From positions 1,860,001 through 1,924,000 of the forward strand of contig CAWIWV010000001.1 in assembly GCA_963839925.1 (NCBI GenBank): DNA of 64,000 nucleotides. Reading direction: 5' to 3'. Source of the DNA: Bog-756 sp963839925. GTDB lineage: Bacteria; Actinomycetota; Acidimicrobiia; Acidimicrobiales; RAAP-2. This document shows positions 35,890 to 45,462 of the stretch, piece after piece. The notes beneath the pieces were generated by a model that was given only the letters and a program-made list of their open reading frames with translations, searched no databases and was not told the DNA's origin. Position 1 is the stretch's first letter. The number at the start of each line of letters is the position of its first letter. A program made the position numbers and the translations under genes.

Positions 35890-36837
35890 ATGGCACACGA
35901 CCGCAAGTTCCGATTCGCCGCACAGCTGAGCAAGGCACCGGAGGGAACGGCCAGCTCCTGGGCCGATCAAGCTCGCCGGGCCGAGGACCTCGGGTACTCC
36001 ACCCTCTTCATGCCGGATCACTTCGGCGACCAGTTGGCCCCGGTGCCCGCACTTGCCGCGGTGGCCGCCGCCACGACCACCCTTCGAATGGGGTCGCTCG
36101 TGTTCGGCAACGACTACCGCCATCCGTTCAACCTGGCAAAGGAAGCTGCCACCCTCGACGTCTTGAGCGACGGGCGCTTCGAGATGAGTCTGGGCGCCGG
36201 TTGGATGCGTAGTGATTACGAGGAGGGGGGCCTGACCTATGACACGCCCAAGGTCAGGGTGGACCGTTTCGAAGAAGCGGTCCAGGTGATCCAGGGGCTG
36301 CTGCGTACCGACGGACCGTTCTCCTTCGACGGTCACTACTACCAGGTGCGCGAGCACAACCTCTTGCCACGCCCGGTGCAGCAACCGGGACCACCGCTGA
36401 TCATCGGCGGTGGCGGCAAGCGGGTGCTCACCTTCGCCGCACAGCACGCAGACATCGTCAGCATCAATGTGAACCTCCGGGACGGCACCGGCGGACCGGA
36501 AACCGCCCCGAACGCCTCGCCCGAGCACACCCGCGAGAAGGTGAGGTGGGTGAAGGAGGCCGCCGGTGCCCGGTTCGACGATCTCGAGTTGAACGCGCTC
36601 ATCGGGTTCATCATGATCACCGATGACGCTTCCGGGGTCGCCGAAGCCATGGCGCCCCACTTCGGCATCGACCCGAGCGACGCCCTTCACATCCCACTCG
36701 CCCTGCTCGGGACACTGGACGAGATGGCCGAGGAACTGCAGTGGCGACGCGAGGAGTACGGCATCTCCTACTGGTCGATCGAGGCGGACAGCTGGGAGAC
36801 CCTGGGGCCGGTGGTCTCCAAGCTGAGCGGAACCTGA
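35890..36837 (+). CDS. LLM-class oxidoreductase, probably F420-dependent
   Basis: 315-aa luciferase-like TIM-barrel flavin/deazaflavin enzyme. Seen: ADQARRAEDLGYSTLFMPDH near the start, LRMGSLVFGNDYRHP, ATLDVLSDGRFEMSLGAGW, and PGPPLIIGGGGKRVL. The pattern is close to the TIGR03621-type F420-dependent subfamily of actinobacteria, so F420 rather than FMN is likely, but this is family inference. ATG 35890 with GGATGAGG upstream; an earlier ATG at 35872 is possible. Substrate unknown. Confidence 0.9.
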   Translation: MAHDRKFRFAAQLSKAPEGTASSWADQARRAEDLGYSTLFMPDHFGDQLAPVPALAAVAAATTTLRMGSLVFGNDYRHPFNLAKEAATLDVLSDGRFEMSLGAGWMRSDYEEGGLTYDTPKVRVDRFEEAVQVIQGLLRTDGPFSFDGHYYQVREHNLLPRPVQQPGPPLIIGGGGKRVLTFAAQHADIVSINVNLRDGTGGPETAPNASPEHTREKVRWVKEAAGARFDDLELNALIGFIMITDDASGVAEAMAPHFGIDPSDALHIPLALLGTLDEMAEELQWRREEYGISYWSIEADSWETLGPVVSKLSGT

Positions 36838-36840
36838 CCT

Positions 36841-37743
36841 TCATTCGGCCAGCAGCTGGGCCCTTGCCCGCTCGAGCGACGCCAGCTGCTCTTGATCCAG
36901 GGTCGGCCGGCGCAGGTCCAGACTGTCGATGCAGTGGACCAGGATGCCTCCCACCAGGGCACGCGCCGCGTACTTGTGATCGGCAGGGACCACGTACCAA
37001 GGCGCCCACGGCGTCGACGTCGCGGTGATCGCCTCCTCGTATGCTGTTCGGTAGTCCTTCCAGTAGGTCCGCTCGACGACGTCAGCGGCAGAGAACTTCC
37101 AACGCTTCGCCGGGTCGTCCAGGCGCTCGAGCAGACGCTTCTTCTGTTGTTCTTTGGAGATGTGCAGGAAGATCTTCACGATCCGGGTTCCGCTTCGATG
37201 GAGATGCTGCTCGAACCCGTTGATGTCCTCGAATCGTTCCGCCCACCTGCCGGCCGCCTGTCGGGTGTCCAGCGGACCCTGCCCCTCTGACCGGGCGAGC
37301 TCGGGGTGCACGTGTACCACCAGCACCTCTTCGTAGTACGAGCGGTTGAATATCCCGATGCGACCCCGCTCGGGCAGCGCCTTCGCAGAGCGCCAGAAGA
37401 AGTCGTGCTGGAGCTCCTCCGCCGAGGGGACCTTGAAGGAGACGACCTCGCAGCCCTGGGGGTTGACCCCCGACATGACGTGCTTGATGGTTCCGTCCTT
37501 CCCCGCGGCGTCCATGCCTTGGATGACGAGGAGTAGGGCGTGCGAATCGCTGGCCCACAGCAGCTCTTGGGTGTCCTTCAACTCGTCAACGAAGGACCGG
37601 AGCTCTGCTTCGGCCATCTCCTTCATCGAAGTCGTCGAGTCGATCCATTGGGCGTCGGTCGAATCGGTCGAGCGGCGAGCCAACCGAGCCGGGTCGCCGG
37701 GGTGGACCATGAGCTCTTCGACGACCGCCTTGTGGAGCTTCAT
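36841..37743 (-). CDS. ppk2: polyphosphate kinase 2 family protein
   Basis: 300-aa PPK2-type polyphosphate:nucleotide phosphotransferase. Walker A LVIQGMDAAGKDGTI, lid and partner residues in FKVPSAEELQHDFFWR, Walker B region GIFNRSYYEEVLVVHVHPE, and QRLWAxx-like tail WYVVPADHKYAARALVG are clear. It moves phosphate between polyP and NDP or NMP; which class (I-III) cannot be told by eye. ATG 37743. Convergent with the LLM gene (4 bases between ends) and divergent from ThpR. Upstream alternative starts are in the ThpR promoter region and were not used. Confidence 0.93.
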   Translation of the reverse strand: MKLHKAVVEELMVHPGDPARLARRSTDSTDAQWIDSTTSMKEMAEAELRSFVDELKDTQELLWASDSHALLLVIQGMDAAGKDGTIKHVMSGVNPQGCEVVSFKVPSAEELQHDFFWRSAKALPERGRIGIFNRSYYEEVLVVHVHPELARSEGQGPLDTRQAAGRWAERFEDINGFEQHLHRSGTRIVKIFLHISKEQQKKRLLERLDDPAKRWKFSAADVVERTYWKDYRTAYEEAITATSTPWAPWYVVPADHKYAARALVGGILVHCIDSLDLRRPTLDQEQLASLERARAQLLAE

Positions 37744-37827
37744 TCTCGACCCTCCCGTCACTGGACACCGCCGAGCGTAGGCGGCTCCGTCGTGCGCGGT
37801 ACTTGCATCGGCGGCCACAATTCTGCG

Positions 37828-38358
37828 GTGCGCCTCTTCGTCGGCATCGGCCTTCCGCCACCCATCGTGGAGCTCCTCGAGGCGCTGCCCCGTCCGGACG
37901 TCCCTCACTTGCGTTGGACGACTCCGGAGCAGTGGCACGTGACCCTGCGCTTTCTGGGCGAGGTGGATCGGACCTCCGAGGTGGTCGATGCGGTGCACGC
38001 CGCCGTGGACGACATCGGGAGCGGCGCGATCGAAGCAGCGTTGGGCCCGGTGACCCGATGGTTCCCGGCCCGGACCGTGCTCTACGTTCCCGTCGCCGGA
38101 CTCGAGTCGCTCGCAGACCCGGTGCGGCGGTCCACCGCACGCTGGGCAGCGGACACAGGGCAGGGCTTCACGGGCCATGTCACGCTCGCCCGTGTCGGCG
38201 GGCGGGCCCCGGGGCCGGCGGAGCTCGCCGGGATCCCGATCGCCTGCCGGTTCACCGTGACCGAGCTGGCAGTCTTCGCATCGTCACTGGAGGCAGGAGG
38301 CGCGACCTATGAGGTGATCGAGAGGATCCCGATCGCACGGGATCAGACAGGAGTGTGA
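37828..38358 (+). CDS. thpR: RNA 2',3'-cyclic phosphodiesterase (ThpR/LigT-like)
   Basis: 176-aa 2H-phosphoesterase. Two catalytic HxTx motifs are seen: WHVTLRFLGEVDRTSE and later FTGHVTLARVGG, with an opening VRLFVGIGLPPPIVELLEAL. Such enzymes open 2',3'-cyclic phosphates and can ligate tRNA halves. GTG 37828 is chosen as the family begins at this point. The end overlaps the AidB-like gene end by 16 bases (convergent). Confidence 0.93.
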   Translation: MRLFVGIGLPPPIVELLEALPRPDVPHLRWTTPEQWHVTLRFLGEVDRTSEVVDAVHAAVDDIGSGAIEAALGPVTRWFPARTVLYVPVAGLESLADPVRRSTARWAADTGQGFTGHVTLARVGGRAPGPAELAGIPIACRFTVTELAVFASSLEAGGATYEVIERIPIARDQTGV

Positions 38359-39986
38359 CGTCGAACAATGGCATCGGTGTCGGTGCCTACCGGAAGGGTT
38401 CCGAAGGTGCCCGCTCCGGCCCCGTTCAGTCGTGAACCACAGAAGGCCTCGGAAACAGCCTTCGGCGCGAACCTGACCAGAAGGGAGGCCTGAAACACCA
38501 ACGCCATCCGCTCAACCGCCGAACGGGCGCGGCCCTCGTCCGCTCCAACCTCATCGAGATCGACGTGGAGATCGTCGATCGCCCGAGACAACCGCCTGTC
38601 GTCGCCGGCCGAATCCGCGACCTCCGACCAGAAGGCCTCGAGGCACTCCGGCTCACGGGCAATTGCCCGCAGCACGTCGAGGCAGATTACGTTGCCCGAG
38701 CCTTCCCACACACCGTTGACCGGACTCTGCCGGAACAACCTTGGCAGGACCGACTCCTCGACGAACCCGTTCCCGCCGAGGCATTCGAGTGACTCGGCCG
38801 CGTGTTGGGGAGCCCGCTTGCAGGTCCAGTACTTGATGACGGGGGTCAACAGGCGCTGGAGCAGCGCCTCATGCCGATCGACCGGCGCCGAATCGAAGGC
38901 TCGGGCCAGTCGAAGTGCGGACACGGTTGCCGCCTCTGACTCGACAGCGAGGTCGGCCAACACGGTCGCCATCAGTGGCTGCTCGGAAAGCAGCCTTCCA
39001 AACGACATCCGGTGCGCAGCGTGCCAGGTCGCCTGGGCGGTCCCCTGTCGCATGATCGAGGCGGAACCGAGGATGCAATCGAGTCTCGTGTGGTTGACCA
39101 TCTCGATGATGGTGCGCACACCCCGACCTTCCTCGCCGACCAACTGGCCGGTCACGTCCTCCAACTCGATCTCGCTCGATGCGTTCGATCGATCACCCAA
39201 CTTGTCCTTGAGGCGCTGGATCCGTATGGGATTTCGCGAGCCGTCCGGCATCCAGCGCGGAACGAGGAAGCAGCTGATGCCGTCTTCGGCTTGCGCCAGC
39301 ATCAAGAAGGCGTCTGACATCGGCGCAGAACAGAACCACTTGTGCCCTCTGAGTCGATAGGTCCCGGCCGGCCCGTCAGCCGGAACCGCTCGAGTGGTGT
39401 TCGCGCGAACGTCCGAACCTCCTTGCTTCTCGGTGAGAGCCATCCCGCAGGTCACTCCGGATTTCTGCCCTACCGGCCGATCGGCGGGGTCGTAGGTGGA
39501 CGAACAGATCATCGGCTCCCAGGTCGCTGCCAGATCGGGTTGGTGCCGGAGGGCAGGAACGACCGCGTAGGTCATCGATATCGGGCAGATGTGACCCGCG
39601 TCGACCTGGTACCAGACGATCACCTTGGCCGCCCGTGCCACGTGGGCGCCCGGACGGGGCTCCGACCAGGGGCCTGCATGAAGACCGTGGCCTACCGACG
39701 TCCGCATCAGCTCGTGGTAGGCGGGGTGGTACTCGACGACATCCACCCGATGTCCGAACCTGTCATGGGTCCGAAGCAGCGGTCGGTATTCGTTGGCGAG
39801 CCGCCCGAGTTCCTGAGTCGCCGCGTTCCCGGCGAGCGCGCCGAGCGTCTCCAGCTCCGGGCGGGCCCAGCCTGCCCCTTCCCGTTCGACCGCTTCTGCG
39901 AGCACCCGGTCGGTGGAGAAGACGTCGTATCCCTCGAGTGGTGGGGCCTGGTTGAAGACCTCGTGGGTGTCGAACTGGGGGACCAT
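38343..39986 (-). CDS. aidB: AidB-like acyl-CoA dehydrogenase-family protein
   Basis: 547 aa, typical of AidB rather than of ordinary acyl-CoA dehydrogenases (about 380). Diagnostic stretches: N-terminal VFNQAPPLEGYDVFSTDRVL, GMALTEKQGGSDVRANTTRA, KWFCSAPMSDAFLMLAQA and ECLGGNGFVEESVLPRLFRQ. AidB binds DNA and FAD and is linked to the response to alkylating agents in E. coli; enzymatic activity is weak. Whether this homologue protects DNA is not shown. ATG 39986 starts MVPQFDTHEVFN, as in the family. Confidence 0.93.
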   Translation of the reverse strand: MVPQFDTHEVFNQAPPLEGYDVFSTDRVLAEAVEREGAGWARPELETLGALAGNAATQELGRLANEYRPLLRTHDRFGHRVDVVEYHPAYHELMRTSVGHGLHAGPWSEPRPGAHVARAAKVIVWYQVDAGHICPISMTYAVVPALRHQPDLAATWEPMICSSTYDPADRPVGQKSGVTCGMALTEKQGGSDVRANTTRAVPADGPAGTYRLRGHKWFCSAPMSDAFLMLAQAEDGISCFLVPRWMPDGSRNPIRIQRLKDKLGDRSNASSEIELEDVTGQLVGEEGRGVRTIIEMVNHTRLDCILGSASIMRQGTAQATWHAAHRMSFGRLLSEQPLMATVLADLAVESEAATVSALRLARAFDSAPVDRHEALLQRLLTPVIKYWTCKRAPQHAAESLECLGGNGFVEESVLPRLFRQSPVNGVWEGSGNVICLDVLRAIAREPECLEAFWSEVADSAGDDRRLSRAIDDLHVDLDEVGADEGRARSAVERMALVFQASLLVRFAPKAVSEAFCGSRLNGAGAGTFGTLPVGTDTDAIVRRHTPV

Positions 39987-40108
39987 GAGGCCTCCTTCGG
40001 GTCGGATCGCTCAGCCCCGCTTCGAGCCCGGGCCGCGGCCCACCATCATGGCGTAGGGCAGGTCACCCCAGCTTCAGTCGGGATCGGATCCCCGGCGATC
40101 AAGCCCGA

Positions 40109-42424
40109 TCAGGCTCCCAATCGGCTCGGCAGGCCGAACACCCGCCCGTCGACCGCTCGAGCAAGCAACGCCTCGATCTGCTCGGGAGGAACGGGTTGTG
40201 AGAAAAGGAATCCCTGCGCCCGGTCACACCGTTCGTTTCGTAGCGCGTCGAGTTGCGAGTACTCCTCGACCCCTTCCGCACAGCTGATCAAGCCGAGGGT
40301 TCGCCCGAGTTCGATCACCGTGTGGATGAGCGCCAGCGAGTCCGCCCTCCCGTCGATGCCGGCCACGAAGGACCTGTCGATCTTGAGCACGTCGACCGGC
40401 AGTTGACGGAGATGGGCGAGCGAGGAGTAGCCCGTGCCGAAATCGTCGATCGCGATCTGCACTCCGAGATCTTTCAAGCGCCCGAGGCGTGCGGGGGTGG
40501 CGTCGACCTCCTGCATGACGGTCGACTCGGTGACCTCGATGAGCAAGGACCCCGCATCGAGCGTGCTCGACGCGAGGGCTCGGCGGACATCGTAGACGAA
40601 CTGCTCGCTCGCAAGCTGGCGCAAGGAGACGTTGACCGACATCGAGATCGAATGACCGAGCGACTCCCACGTTGCAGCTTGCGCGCAGGCTTGCTCCAGC
40701 ACCCACCGTCCGACGTCGACGATCATCCCGCTCTCTTCGAGGATCGGGATGAAGTCGTTCGGACCGAGGACCCCACGATCGCGGTGTCGCCAGCGGATGA
40801 GCGCTTCCACTCCCCGAACCGCTCCGTTGGCCAGATCGAAGATCGGCTGATAGACGAGGAAGAATTGACCACCCGCGAGCGCCGAGTCGAGGTCCGACCG
40901 GAGCTCGATCCGAGCGACCGCAGCAGATTGCATGTCCGGGTCGAACAACACCCACCCGTCCCGTCCCTGTGCCTTCGCCCGGTACATCGCGAGATCCGCG
41001 TCTCGCAGGAGGTCGTGGGCCGAGGATCGGTCGCCGGTAGCGATCCCGATGCTCGCGGTGATCGAGATCGGAAGATCCTCGAATCCCGGGATGATGATCG
41101 GCTCGTGCAAAGACGCGTGGATCCGCTCGGCGACGATCAACGGCCCGTCCTTGATGGTCGCTCCGTCCACCAGGACCAAGAACTCGTCTCCACCCAAGCG
41201 ACCGACCGTGTCGCCGGCGCGGAACAGTCCGACGAACCTGGCGGCGACCGCCTCCAGGAGCTTGTCGCCGGCCTCGTGGCCGAGTGAGTCGTTGGTGTCC
41301 TTGAAGTTGTCGAGATCGATGAAGTAGGCGGCGATCGGTTCGAACGTCCGTCGGGTACGGGCGAGCATCTGCTCGGCGCGATCGAGGATCAACTGGCGGT
41401 TGGCGAGTCCGGTCAAAGGATCGTGCAGCGCCCGGTAGGCCAGTAGCTGCTCGAACTCCTTCCGTTCGGTGATGTCGCGTAGGTTCACCACGAATCCGCC
41501 GACCGAAGGGCGGTCGCGCTGGTCGGTGACGACTGCCTCCACGTCCCGCCACCCGCCGTCCGCTCCCCGCAACCGGAACTGGACCGGTGCGGTCTCGCTC
41601 ACGTTCAGCAACTGCGACCCGAGCCGCTCGAAGACCCACTCCTGCTCGTCGGGGTGCACCAGCTCCTGCACGGTCGTCCCCACCAGGTCCTCAGGCTGGT
41701 AACCGGTGAGCTCGGTCACCGCCGGACTCACATAGGCGCAGTTCCCGCCGGGGAGGATCACCAGGGTGACGTCCGACGAGTTCTGGATCAACGACCGGAA
41801 GCGATCTTCGCTCAGGCGGGTCGAGGCCTCGGCGTTTTCTTTCTGCTCCATGGTCGCGCCGACCATCCGGATGATGACGATCATCAGAAACGCTCCCATG
41901 GCGGCCAGTCCGTTCGCCTCGTGCACCGGCAGTTCGGACGGGGCCCATCCCAAGGTGATCGCAGTCTGACCGACGAGTATTCCAGCCAGGCTCCAGCCCG
42001 CAGTGATCTTCCAGACCCGCGAACCCCCGTGCGCGACGTTCTCGATCGCAATGAATGCGAAGGCGACCGAGAGCGCCGGACCCCAACCGGTCAGGTAGAT
42101 CACCGTGGTCACCGCCGCAGCGTGCACTGCGACCCTGATTTGCAGCCTGAGCATCGAAGGACGGGCCCGGTAGGCGTGGTCGACGATGCTGCTGAAGGCC
42201 GGAATCGCGATGAACACGCCGAGCCACAACCAGGCCGACTCGTGCGCGATCAGATCGAATCGCATCAGGATGAGGATGAACACGCATGCCGGAGGACCCA
42301 CGAGGTAGGCGAGCAGCTCGGGGCCCAGGCGCCACCGCTTGCTCACCTGCTCTTCCTCGGTCTTCGGGACGTCGCTCCAGGGGAGGGTCACCTCGAGGTG
42401 ATTCGCCTCTGAATTGTCCGGCAT
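40109..42424 (-). CDS. membrane PAS-GGDEF-EAL c-di-GMP enzyme
   Basis: 771 aa. Six membrane segments (about 40-190), then PAS 205-325, GGDEF 330-495 and EAL 505-765. The synthase site GGDEF (411-415) is intact and preceded by an I-site RAGD (402-405) for product inhibition. In the phosphodiesterase half the EAL motif (540-542, VEALIRW), DDFGTGYSSLAHL and KIDRSFVAGI are all present, so both activities are possible. Input may come through the membrane domain or PAS. ATG 42424. Only c-di-GMP enzyme in the window. Confidence 0.95.
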   Translation of the reverse strand: MPDNSEANHLEVTLPWSDVPKTEEEQVSKRWRLGPELLAYLVGPPACVFILILMRFDLIAHESAWLWLGVFIAIPAFSSIVDHAYRARPSMLRLQIRVAVHAAAVTTVIYLTGWGPALSVAFAFIAIENVAHGGSRVWKITAGWSLAGILVGQTAITLGWAPSELPVHEANGLAAMGAFLMIVIIRMVGATMEQKENAEASTRLSEDRFRSLIQNSSDVTLVILPGGNCAYVSPAVTELTGYQPEDLVGTTVQELVHPDEQEWVFERLGSQLLNVSETAPVQFRLRGADGGWRDVEAVVTDQRDRPSVGGFVVNLRDITERKEFEQLLAYRALHDPLTGLANRQLILDRAEQMLARTRRTFEPIAAYFIDLDNFKDTNDSLGHEAGDKLLEAVAARFVGLFRAGDTVGRLGGDEFLVLVDGATIKDGPLIVAERIHASLHEPIIIPGFEDLPISITASIGIATGDRSSAHDLLRDADLAMYRAKAQGRDGWVLFDPDMQSAAVARIELRSDLDSALAGGQFFLVYQPIFDLANGAVRGVEALIRWRHRDRGVLGPNDFIPILEESGMIVDVGRWVLEQACAQAATWESLGHSISMSVNVSLRQLASEQFVYDVRRALASSTLDAGSLLIEVTESTVMQEVDATPARLGRLKDLGVQIAIDDFGTGYSSLAHLRQLPVDVLKIDRSFVAGIDGRADSLALIHTVIELGRTLGLISCAEGVEEYSQLDALRNERCDRAQGFLFSQPVPPEQIEALLARAVDGRVFGLPSRLGA

Positions 42425-42632
42425 TCGGTTTCCCCGCCTTTCGGTTACCTCCTCCTTTCGACCGATTCGGGGTTCTACTTGAACGCAATTCGAGCGCGGC
42501 TCACGACCGTGACCAGCGAAGATGTCAGACTTGCATGAGAGACGACCGCGGTGGGCACGACGAAACGCCGATCGTCCTGGACGAGGACGGCTCCGGCGCG
42601 GTCAGTCCGGAATCACACGGTGCTTCCGGGCC

Positions 42633-43025
42633 TCAGTTGGAGCAAGGGGACGTCGATATCACGACGGCCGGCAGAGTGTCACCGGGGCACGGGCGGACCA
42701 CGGTCGGGTACTCGAGCGCGTCGAATGCCGCGACGAACTGGCGCACCGGTTTCGGAAGCTGCACCATCAGGCGCCCACTCGGCCGCAGGGCCGGACCGGT
42801 GGCGATGTCGATCAGCACGGCGCAGTGCCCGACCCGCACCGCGCGGACCCTGGGGTCCGATCCCATCAGGGCGCTCAGGTAGAGGGCGATCGCGCAGCCT
42901 CGGTTGCTCCGCGGGACCCCTCGGACGCCGGCCACTTCGAGCGATTGGGAGACTTCATCGGGAGAGGACCCCAACTCGCTGAGCAGAGCTCGGGATTGCC
43001 TCTTGAGCTGTCGAAGGTCACTCAT
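42633..43025 (-). CDS. conserved-looking hypothetical protein, 130 aa
   Basis: No family recognised. Predicted soluble, mixed alpha/beta: LKRQSRALLSELGSSPDEVS at the start, then GVPRSNRGCAIALYLSALMG and VRVGHCAVLIDIATGP. Reading frame has good third-position G/C and an AAGGAG ribosome site before ATG 43025, which supports it as a real gene. Two Cys are in the middle. Together with the next minus-strand gene (43096-43368) it makes a small unit of unknown role behind the c-di-GMP gene. Confidence 0.65.
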   Translation of the reverse strand: MSDLRQLKRQSRALLSELGSSPDEVSQSLEVAGVRGVPRSNRGCAIALYLSALMGSDPRVRAVRVGHCAVLIDIATGPALRPSGRLMVQLPKPVRQFVAAFDALEYPTVVRPCPGDTLPAVVISTSPCSN

Positions 43026-43095
43026 CGGCACTCCTTTTCGGCGTTGCGGTCATCGTAACGCCCCGGAGAGCAGATCAGGTGGGCGCTGGGCTGCC

Positions 43096-43368
43096 TCAGG
43101 GTTTGGAAGAGCTGCTGGCGACGGCCATCCCCTGGTGCTGTTGGATCCATCGATCCACCCCGTCGCACTCCTCGATCGCGGGAACGTGTTTCCACGACCC
43201 GTCACCTGCCTGGTAACTCAGGATGCCGCAGACCATGCAGGTCCCGATCGAACGCACCGCACCCGGGTCGGAAAGGTGGTCGGCGTCGAGCGTCGTGCCG
43301 AGCCTCACCGCTTCGCGCGCCTTGGCGCCAGCATTCTCGGCGTGTCCTGGGTCCTCATCCGATGGCAT
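43096..43368 (-). CDS. small CxxC-containing hypothetical protein, 90 aa
   Basis: Soluble, Ser/Asp-rich ends and a central GTCMVCGILSYQAGDGSWK stretch with one CxxC that could bind metal, but with no second pair. The segment HVPAIEECDGVDRWIQQHQG adds a third Cys. No family recognised. ATG 43368. Divergent from the GH43-like gene at 43566. Confidence 0.6.
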   Translation of the reverse strand: MPSDEDPGHAENAGAKAREAVRLGTTLDADHLSDPGAVRSIGTCMVCGILSYQAGDGSWKHVPAIEECDGVDRWIQQHQGMAVASSSSKP

Positions 43369-43565
43369 TGGTTACCACCCTTCTGCCCCAACTCGAGCCT
43401 CGTTGGCCACAAAGCGTAGCGAGATGGCCACAACCTTGCTCGGGGCGGCTCCCCCAGCAAGAAAAGGACCCCCGAGCTGCTCAAAGGTCCCCTGACCTGG
43501 CGACGAGCAGATCGACCGCTACATTGACCCGCAAGCGTCAGGCGGGGTGCGGAGACCAGCGGACA

Positions 43566-45446
43566 ATGGACGGACGGGCGATTTCCAAGCGGTCAGTCAC
43601 CTCTCGTGCGCGGAGGGTGGTGGGCGCCATGCTGGTGATGATCGGCGTGCTGATTCCGCTCGGAACCGTTCCGGCCTCGGCCGGACTCCCCGGCTCCTAC
43701 CGGAACCCGGTCTCCACGCTCGACACCCCAGACCCCGATGTGGTCCGCTTGGGCACCACCTACTACGCCTTCTCGACCGGAGACGGGTTCGACAACATCC
43801 CGGTGATGAAGACCACCGATCTTTCATCGTGGCCGAAGGAGCTGATGCTCGACCATGACGTGTCCGACGCACTGCCGTGCAGGAGTGGGAGTGTCGAAGC
43901 GGGGACCTGCCAGCTGAGCAATTGGGGAACTCGCACCCCGCAGAACGGTGCGCCGTGGTCTCCGTCGATGATCGAGGTCGGTTCCGAGTACTACCTCTTC
44001 TACGCGGCGTGGGATCCGACGGCGAGCCACTACTGCGTCGGCGTGGCCGAGAGCACCGATCCGATGGGGCCCTACATCGACCGTTCTGCCCAACCGGTCG
44101 TGTGCCAACCTCAGCAGGGTGGGTCGATCGACCCCGACGTCTACCAGGGTTCGTCCGGTACCTACTACCTCGCGTGGAAGAACAACGACGGCTACGGATC
44201 GACGGTGCCGGCGACGTTATGGGCATCGCCGGTCGACTTCGACGCTGACGGCGCCGCAGTGGTCGGGCCGACGACCGCGCTGCTCACCCAGAGCCAGCCG
44301 TGGGAGACCACCATCGAGCAGCCGGAGATGGTGCAGCTCGGCGGCCGATGGATGCTGTTCTTCTCCGGCGGCTCGTGGAAGACGAGTGGTTACGCGATTG
44401 CCGACGCCTACTGCCAGGGACCTTCCGGGCCATGCGTGGACCCGCACGTCGGCCCTGTCTTCGGCTCCTCGGGGGCGGCCAAAGGACCGGGGGCGGCGTC
44501 GATCTTCACCGACACCGCCGGCACGACCTGGATGGCCTATGCCGCCTGGACCGTGGGGGCGGTCGGGTATCCGCGAGGTGCTCGCAGTCTCCGAATCGAT
44601 CCCCTCTGCATGGTCGGTGCGACCCCGGTCCTCCTCGGACCCACGGCGAACACGCAGCCGTTGGATCCCAGGTGCCCGACGCGACTCCCCGCCGGCTACC
44701 AGATGGTCTCATCCGACGGTGGGATCTTCTCGTTCGGTGACGCAACCTTCGACGGCTCGATGGGCGGCCGATCGCTGAACAGTCCTGTCGTGGGAACTGC
44801 CGCGACCCCCGACGGCAAGGGCTACTGGGAGATTGCCTCCGACGGAGGGATCTTCGCGTTCGGTGACGCCGGCTTCTATGGCTCGATGGGTGGCCGATCC
44901 TTGAACGCCCCCATCGTCGGGATTGCAGCGACAGCCGACGGCAAGGGGTACTGGGAGATTGCCTCCGACGGAGGGATCTTCGCGTTCGGTGACGCGACCT
45001 TCTACGGCTCGATGGGCGGCTCGCACCTGAACAGCCCGATCGTCGGCATCGCGGCCGATCCACTCGGCGGTGGCTATTGGGAGGTCGCCTCCGACGGCGG
45101 AATCTTCTCGTTCGGTGATGCGAGTTTCGACGGCTCGATGGGCCACTCGCACTTGAACAGACCGATCGTCGGGATTGCACCGACCGCGGACGGGGGCGGC
45201 TATTGGGAGGTCGCCTCCGACGGCGGAATCTTCTCGTTCGGTGATGCGAGTTTCGACGGCTCGATGGGCCACTCGCACTTGAACAGACCGATCGTCGGGA
45301 TTGCACCGACCGCGGACGGGGGCGGCTATTGGGAGGTCGCCTCCGACGGCGGAATCTTCTCGTTCGGTGATGCGACCTTCGACGGCTCGATGGGCCACTC
45401 GCGGCTGAACGCCCCCATCGTCGGCATCGAACGCACCGCCAACTGA
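43566..45446 (+). CDS. secreted GH43-like protein with six SDGGIFSFGDA repeats
   Basis: 626 aa. Signal peptide ends at ASAG (about residue 40). The front half (about 42-370) reads as a five-bladed GH43-type domain: NPVSTLDTPDPDVVRLGTTY with the presumed base Asp, WSPSMIEVGSEYYLFYAAWD, QGGSIDPDVYQGSSGTYYLA and ETTIEQPEMVQLGGRWMLFF with a Glu in the right area. So an arabinan- or xylan-active enzyme is likely. The rear half is six repeats of 42 aa, GYWEVASDGGIFSFGDA..., probably a beta-propeller-like or surface-binding unit. Repeats of this kind are common in Acidimicrobiia. ATG 43566. Confidence 0.85.
   Translation: MDGRAISKRSVTSRARRVVGAMLVMIGVLIPLGTVPASAGLPGSYRNPVSTLDTPDPDVVRLGTTYYAFSTGDGFDNIPVMKTTDLSSWPKELMLDHDVSDALPCRSGSVEAGTCQLSNWGTRTPQNGAPWSPSMIEVGSEYYLFYAAWDPTASHYCVGVAESTDPMGPYIDRSAQPVVCQPQQGGSIDPDVYQGSSGTYYLAWKNNDGYGSTVPATLWASPVDFDADGAAVVGPTTALLTQSQPWETTIEQPEMVQLGGRWMLFFSGGSWKTSGYAIADAYCQGPSGPCVDPHVGPVFGSSGAAKGPGAASIFTDTAGTTWMAYAAWTVGAVGYPRGARSLRIDPLCMVGATPVLLGPTANTQPLDPRCPTRLPAGYQMVSSDGGIFSFGDATFDGSMGGRSLNSPVVGTAATPDGKGYWEIASDGGIFAFGDAGFYGSMGGRSLNAPIVGIAATADGKGYWEIASDGGIFAFGDATFYGSMGGSHLNSPIVGIAADPLGGGYWEVASDGGIFSFGDASFDGSMGHSHLNRPIVGIAPTADGGGYWEVASDGGIFSFGDASFDGSMGHSHLNRPIVGIAPTADGGGYWEVASDGGIFSFGDATFDGSMGHSRLNAPIVGIERTAN
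44694..45446 (+). repeat. six tandem 126-bp coding repeats (42 aa)
   Basis: Units begin at 44694, 44820, 44946, 45072, 45198 and 45324, exactly 126 bases apart. Units 4 and 5 (45072-45197 and 45198-45323) are identical at every base, whereas units 1-3 differ by many substitutions. The identity points to a recent duplication inside the gene. Each unit carries SDGGIFxFGDAxFxGSMG followed by a conserved L-N-x-P-I/V-V-G-I. Confidence 0.97.
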
Positions 45447-45462
45447 GAAACCGTCACCGGGC

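Noticed and set aside
43369..43565. c-di-AMP (ydaO-type) riboswitch before the GH43-like gene
   Set aside because: G/C-rich hairpins are present but the conserved core could not be matched.
44694..45446. CRISPR or intergenic repeat
   Set aside because: Repeats are in frame inside a secreted protein and 126 bp long.
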